Part shown: piece by piece, positions 59,201 to 64,000 of the stretch | Position numbering within the stretch: position 1 is the stretch's first letter | Layout of the letters: each line of letters starts with the position of its first letter | Origin: Pegea sp. RAD2-039 | Lineage: Eukaryota; Chordata; Thaliacea; Salpida; Salpidae | Length of the DNA: 64,000 bases | NCBI GenBank assembly: GCA_034620365.1 | Contig: JAQGEQ010000314.1 | Span: 124,001-188,000 of the forward strand | Direction of reading: 5' to 3' | Program-made: the position numbers and the translations under genes | Notes under the pieces: generated by a model | Databases searched by the model: none | Told to the model about the DNA's origin: nothing | What the model saw: only the letters and a program-made list of their open reading frames with translations

Positions 59201-62200
59201 TCTTTTCTACCTGTCCATATAATTCATACTCAGACACGTGGCACTTGATAAAGTAGTCTGTGGCCCATTTTATGGCCTTAATCACTTGAGGCAGCTGACC
59301 GGCAACTTGGTAAGCATCTTTATACTCTATTACTCCCCAACTTAAAACAGTTGTTGTGAAGGCCATTGGGAAGTTAAATTTGATGAAACCATCTCCATTA
59401 AAGTATCCTCCGCTGAATTAAAAGAGTGAGAAGATGAAAATGATGAAGATTAAGGACCTTAGATCTTCTCCGTTTATTCCTACATCATCTTCGAATTGAG
59501 AAGATCTCCATGAGACACGATTATCAGCAGGGAGTGCCCCTGATCTTTGCGCTTCATAGAAGAGGAGAGATTTAGTGAGGACTTCATTAAGATCATGATG
59601 GATTGAGAAAGATTGGGAGACTTTCATCCTTAATTCTTCTAAATTTGGGTCTGAAAATGTTTCTCCAAAAACCTAGGAATTTAAAAAGTTTAAATTTTTT
59701 GATTTTAATTCATCATTTTACTTGAAGCTGAAGAATTCCTGCTGATAAACACTGAAGTCCCGCGTTGAAGAGGAGCGAGACCTTATTACAAGGATCTAAT
59801 CGATCCTCAACATCAAAGTGATCCCAGCTAATCAATAAAAAAAATCTTCATCTTTTGAATGATGAAGATTTGAAACTAACTTATCAGGACCAGAAACTAA
59901 TGCTCCTTCTAAAATCTGAGGATTAGGTTGATCAGATTTAGCAAACGTCCAATCACAAGCCTCAGGTGGACTTGGACATGAACTGGCACGATGATATGGT
60001 CTTGTTGGTGACTTTTCACCAAAACCAACCACATAACTTCGACCACCATCGCCTAGATATTTCATTTTTTAAATTTAAATTAATTAATTGGATAATTTCA
60101 AACCTAAAATATAAGATAATTGACGATGTGCAAACAGCTGTAGACTTCTTGATAAGATTCCTAGTTTAGAAACGAGAAGACACGAAAACGCGATATTTGC
60201 TGAGTTCATTAGAGGTGCCTCGTTATCTAAATACAATAAACCTTTTGGTGTGTATTTAGCGCCACCACCTGGCAACATAAACAAACAGAGATCCGTCAAA
60301 CTGCCGAGATATTCCTGCCTACAACAACAGTAAAATTGTGTTTGTTGAATATCTTTGTAGTTTTACTTGTTTGTTATTTGAGCGAGTAGAATAGTAACGC
60401 CAACTCTTTTATCATTCCAATCAAACTTTCGCATTTCTTTTTTACCAATTTGGCTTTTTTTTAACCTGCTTTCAGCTTTTTCTAGATATTCATTTTTATT
60501 TGTTGCTTTAAACAACCAAGCAGCTGCCCACGCTAATTCATCATAATAACCTTCGGAACTAAAATTATTTTATTTTAATTTGAAATTAATCTTTTTTCAA
60601 CCAACTTACGCGTATTTAGAAGCAGTAGGAATACTAGTTTGGTATTTTCCTCTGTATCTTTCAGCAAACTCGAATAATTGCTCCGAATGTTTCAAACATT
60701 TTCTACAACAGAAATATTCTTGAAAATCGTTGAATATTCAATAAACAAACTAACCTAGCGTAAACAGGTTTAGTAATATTAAAAAGTAGATAAGTTGTTG
60801 CTAATGTAGCTGCAGTTTCCGCAGCTAAGTCAGACCCAGGTTTACTCCGAGTTAGCTTAAAAGATTGTCTTTGATAATTCATATCTTCTGGTCTTCCCCA
60901 ATAAACATTTTCTACTTCTTCTGTTGAAACCTGTAAAGTAATATTTGTAATTGCGCCAAAAAGGTTTGTTGAAAACCTGAGCGAATAATTCGTAGTTCGA
61001 CGAATGACATTTAAGAAAGTAATCCGAAGACCATTGAACAAGATTGAGAACTTCTGCGTACTGCTGGGAAGCAAGATATGAGTTCTTGAACTCAATGACA
61101 GACCAAGCGATTAAAGTAGTTGAGAATGCCATCGGGAAATTATATTTCACAAAACCGCCGTCTGTTTTAAAGTAAAATGTTTTTATCGTTTTTATTATAA
61201 TAAAAAAACAAAATTTGAAGAGATTTTTTACAAATTATCTAAAAAAATAAAAGATTTTGATTGAAACAAACGGAAACTTTTAAATATTTCATCTTAGAAT
61301 TTAAACTGTTGTCGTTTACCACTTACCTACATAATAACCACCAACCAGGTCTAGTTGGTGGTCAAGACCATCTCTAGTTGCTGAATGAGATCTCCAAGAG
61401 ACACCATCATTAGCTCCAGGCGAATTTATTAGCATCCCAGATCGTTGAGCCTTAAAAAACCTCAGAGATAAAATGATGACTTGCCTCAAGTTGTATTTGA
61501 AATTCAAGGATGCGAGACTTGGTGGAGTTTTTGGGGGAGGGTTTGTTGACTGCCTAGAAAATAATCAGAAGTTAGAAGAAATTTAAAAAAGATTTCTATT
61601 TCGAAGTTCATTTTCGAAATCAAATTTTATCGTTTTTTTTTATATCATTATTTATTTATTACAATAAACGCGAAGGAGGGTACCTGAAGAGAGTACCTCT
61701 CGCTAACACACATTCTCACAAATAACATTTATTAGTTAAAAATATAGAAAGCAAAAGATGTAACACATGACATTTCAGTAGTCCTCAAATCATATAACAG
61801 TGAACAATTACATGGAATTATTATAATATTAAAAAAAGAAAAAAATACAGTTTAGAAATGATAATGTTGACAATGTTATAACGGTTCAACTTCTGCTTGA
61901 ACAACGCGAGCGACTTCGACATGACAATGTCTGATGGCAGCTGGTTCCAAGCACTAAGTTAAGTTGGAATATAGAAAGTAACAGATGTAACACACGGTAT
62001 TTCGATAGTCCTCAAAGCATATAACAGTGAACAATTACATGGAATTATAATAATATTAAAAAAGAGAAAAAAATCACAGTTTAGAAATGACAATGTTGGC
62101 AATGTTATAACGGTTCAACTTCTGCTTGAACAATTTAAGTTTAAAATAATGAAAAAAGAGACTTACTGAGAGCTTGTGGAAACTGTAGAGTCAGTTTTCA

Positions 62201-62890
62201 TCCACCAAGGAGTACTTATAGTGCTGAGTTCATCAGCACCCAGAAAAGTAGTTGTTGTTGTTGTTTCAGTTGTTGTTGTTCTGTAACCAACAAACCAATT
62301 CAATAAAATTTAAGTGATTTATCTTCTTCTGACTTTGGTAACGTGATCGTTTCACTAATCTTTCCTCCAGTAGCTCTCATTAATGCTTCCTCTACGGTCT
62401 CATACTCATCTTTCATAGCGATGAAAAGAATTTGAGCATTAGGTGGCTCAGAAGATATCTCTGATGATAGAAACCAACTAAAGACGATCTCAACACTCAA
62501 ATCTTTGATTACTTGCTTGAAAACGGAGATTCCTTTTGCCTAAAGCGTCGATATGAAGAACTTTGTTATGATCTAAAGGAAGAATGACGTAAAGTCTTCC
62601 ATCTAGATGAGAGCCTGCTAGATATCCTTCAAAAAACTAAAAATATTTTAATTTATCGAAGCGTGAACTGTAACTTTCTCACTAACTTTAAAATCGCTTA
62701 CAGGTGAATCAAACAAAATATATATAATCCACCCATAAGGGAACTTCTTAACTGCTGGGAACGTTACTGAACCCTCAAAACCACCAGGCCATTTTGTTTC
62801 TACTTTAAAATCAGCGAACATCACCTCACTAGTTACTAGTTTGCTTATAAACATCAGCAACAACCATATATCAAATACTTGTAACCTCAT
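56201..62890 (-). CDS. tandem GH9 (endoglucanase-family) protein, probably catalytically inactive
   Basis: About 23 exons with matching phases give roughly 1,550 residues. Order: signal peptide (MRLQVFDIWLLLMFISKLVTS); a family-2-like carbohydrate-binding module (KVETKWPGGFEGSVTF, YGWIIYILF); a Thr-rich linker; GH9 module 1 (about 61.55-59.72 kb); GH9 module 2 (about 59.67-57.95 kb); a Ser/Thr/Pro mucin-like linker; a Cys-rich domain (57.2-56.3 kb); and a hydrophobic C-terminal tail after CNSTETINFS suggesting a GPI anchor. Family landmarks occur in both modules: FF(K/E)AQRSG-like entry, NFPMAF, RPEDM, GSDL.AE, RPYHR..SSCP and GPD. The canonical GGYYDAGD site is GGYYVDGG in module 1 and GGYFNGDG in module 2, and the catalytic Glu in NEVA is Lys in both (NKVS, TKVS). 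Both modules therefore look inactive. The modules are joined in frame across one intron. A LINE sits in the intron before module 1. Confidence 0.88.
61649..62145 (-). mobile_element. non-LTR retrotransposon (LINE) fragments, copy d, two pieces
   Basis: On the minus strand the piece at about 61960-61649 begins inside coding sequence: LSAWNQLPSDIVMSKSLALF then KQKLNRYNI, the standard C-terminus of CR1/L2-type reverse-transcriptase ORFs (a WN.LP..I motif). Its 3' UTR with the conserved stem and an AATAAATAA tail follows. Immediately upstream, 62145-61963 is a second, shorter copy carrying LFKQKLNRYNIANIVISKL followed by the first part of the same 3' UTR, cut off where the other begins. Both lie in the intron between the Thr-rich linker and GH9 module 1. 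These define the family of the fragments at 9.0, 26.5 and 29.0 kb. Confidence 0.85.
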
Positions 62891-63679
62891 GTTTTACCTT
62901 AGTTTACTAACCAAACCTACATATAAAATCACCTTTAACTATTTCTTTTTAGTTTAATTTTAACTTTTATGCTTTAAAGTATGAAAAACACTGACTAAGA
63001 AATTTAAAACTGCTGTCATAATGAAGTTCTTTAACTAAATTGTTCATATTGATAGAGACATACTTTCAAAAGCCTCAGGGCATTATGAGAGTGTAGTAAC
63101 TTCCTTATTCATATTTCTTCTAATCTAATACGTTATCCAAGTCAATGGCATTTAGACAAATTAATTGGTTTATTTAGTTGGTTTATTGTCAACTTTATTG
63201 ATTTTTGAAATAAAAGTCAATAAAAATTACTTTTAAATTTAAAATTAAACAATTTAAATGAATTTTAAGTAAAAACCTGAACATAAAACTGGGTTTTGAT
63301 AAAAAGTTATTTTTCAATCTGTTTAATTTCAAATTCTTTCACTAAAAAGTTTCTCAAACTTTACCAGATTAATTTTAGAGTTGCCACAAACCTTATTGGC
63401 ATTTATGACGTTTTATAGATTCAATCTAAACTATTTTTTAATCTTAAAATAAGTCTTCAATTTAAAATATTTCACTAGTAACTAAAAAATGTTTTTTTTT
63501 CAATAGTAATAAAATTAACTGATTAATTATTTATTAACTTGACTTGATAGTACAAATCACTTTATAATCACCAACTAAATCACTTTAAACAATCCGAACG
63601 AGATGTGTTGTAACAATTGAGTTGGAAGTAATTATTTAATTAGATTTCTTGTGAATTGATAAGAAAATTCACCGAGCTA
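62891..63679. other. intergenic, upstream of GH9 gene
   Basis: AT-rich 5' flank of the GH9 gene and 3' flank of the partial gene at the window edge. An acceptor-like TTTGGTTAG lies about 20 bp before the GH9 ATG. Nothing else recognised. Confidence 0.45.
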
Positions 63680-63909
63680 TTATTTGTGAACAGTTAGAAG
63701 TGTATAAGTGGATAAATAGAAAAAAAGTAAAAAAAAATCGAATACTACAAAGAAAGTAGAAACTTGAAAAAGTTTCAAATCTTCACTAACATCTTTCAAT
63801 CTTAATTGAGTTTCGTTTTTTAGTTTAAAAAAAATTTGGAAACACTGAAATGATGACGTCATCGTTACTTCTTACATTCGGAAAGTTGATTGGTCATTGA
63901 GATGAGGTC
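63680..63909 (-). CDS. possible tail-anchored membrane protein, 3' end of gene
   Basis: The last exon (63680-63843) encodes a charged helix with heptad-like spacing (FKLKNETQLRLKDVSEDLKL) followed directly by about 25 hydrophobic residues (VSTFFVVFDFFLLFFYL...) and a stop. This is the layout of a tail-anchored protein. An upstream exon at 63876-63909 (DLISMTNQLSE) has a good acceptor (TATTTTCTAG) and donor (GTAAGA) and joins in phase, but the intron would be only 32 nt. Alternatively translation starts at the ATG at 63862 with no intron. The family is not recognised. Confidence 0.4.
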
Positions 63910-63913
63910 CTAG

Positions 63914-64000
63914 AAAATATGAAGATCAGGAAGTGATGAAGATCAGGAAGTGATAAAGATCAAGAAGTGATGAAGATCAAAATGTGATGAGGATCAGGAA
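63914..64000. repeat. 17-bp tandem repeat at window edge
   Basis: About five diverged copies of a unit near ATGAAGATCAGGAAGTG run to the end of the window and probably continue beyond it. They lie next to, or in an intron of, the possible tail-anchored protein gene. Confidence 0.85.

Overview
This is animal nuclear DNA. It is very AT-rich and intron-dense, with short introns (several only about 50 to 60 bp) bounded by GT..AG. I infer a tunicate, most likely an ascidian of the Ciona type. The reasons are a GH9 cellulase-family gene with a family-2-like carbohydrate-binding module, tightly packed same-strand genes that look like a trans-spliced operon, a SKAP adaptor with vertebrate-like architecture, and many TGACGTCA palindromes. 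The species is not proven.

Layout from left to right. (1) 0.26-5.95 kb, minus: an MFS transporter resembling MFSD8/CLN7, with a 3.3-kb array of ~113-bp repeats in one intron. (2) 6-12.9 kb: mostly featureless AT-rich DNA with a LINE tail and a possible promoter near 11.6 kb. (3) 12.96-22.08 kb, plus: a sorbin/vinexin (SORBS) family adaptor with three C-terminal SH3 domains; the same ~113-bp repeat fills the intron that cuts the second SH3. (4) 23.9-26.8 kb, plus: a complete SKAP-like PH+SH3 adaptor. (5) 28.6-31.5 kb, plus: tRNA pseudouridine synthase PUS3. (6) 32.1-33.85 kb, minus: two related two-helix membrane microproteins. (7) 35.2-37.7 kb, minus: a secreted TSP1/ShKT-repeat protein. (8) 39.3-51.85 kb, plus: the ciliary gene CFAP54 in many exons. 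(9) 52.6-54.5 kb, minus: APH1, LYRM9 and B3GALT6 in one tight cluster, 42 nt apart and then overlapping by 4 nt. (10) 56.2-62.9 kb, minus: one gene with an N-terminal carbohydrate-binding module, two GH9 modules, a mucin-like linker, a Cys-rich domain and a probable GPI tail. (11) At the right edge, the 3' end of a possible tail-anchored protein gene.

The most notable items are the GH9 gene, in which both catalytic modules have lost the family's key Asp and Glu residues (a candidate surface cellulose-binding pseudoenzyme in an animal group that makes cellulose), and the APH1-LYRM9-B3GALT6 cluster, which looks like one polycistronic unit. Other genes are ordinary single-copy animal genes. Functionally they cover adhesion and actin adaptors (SORBS, SKAP), extracellular matrix (TSP1/ShKT protein, B3GALT6, GH9 protein), cilia (CFAP54), RNA modification (PUS3) and organelles (MFSD8-like, LYRM9). 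Exon borders were read by eye from splice signals and reading frame, so coordinates of multi-exon genes are whole spans including introns.
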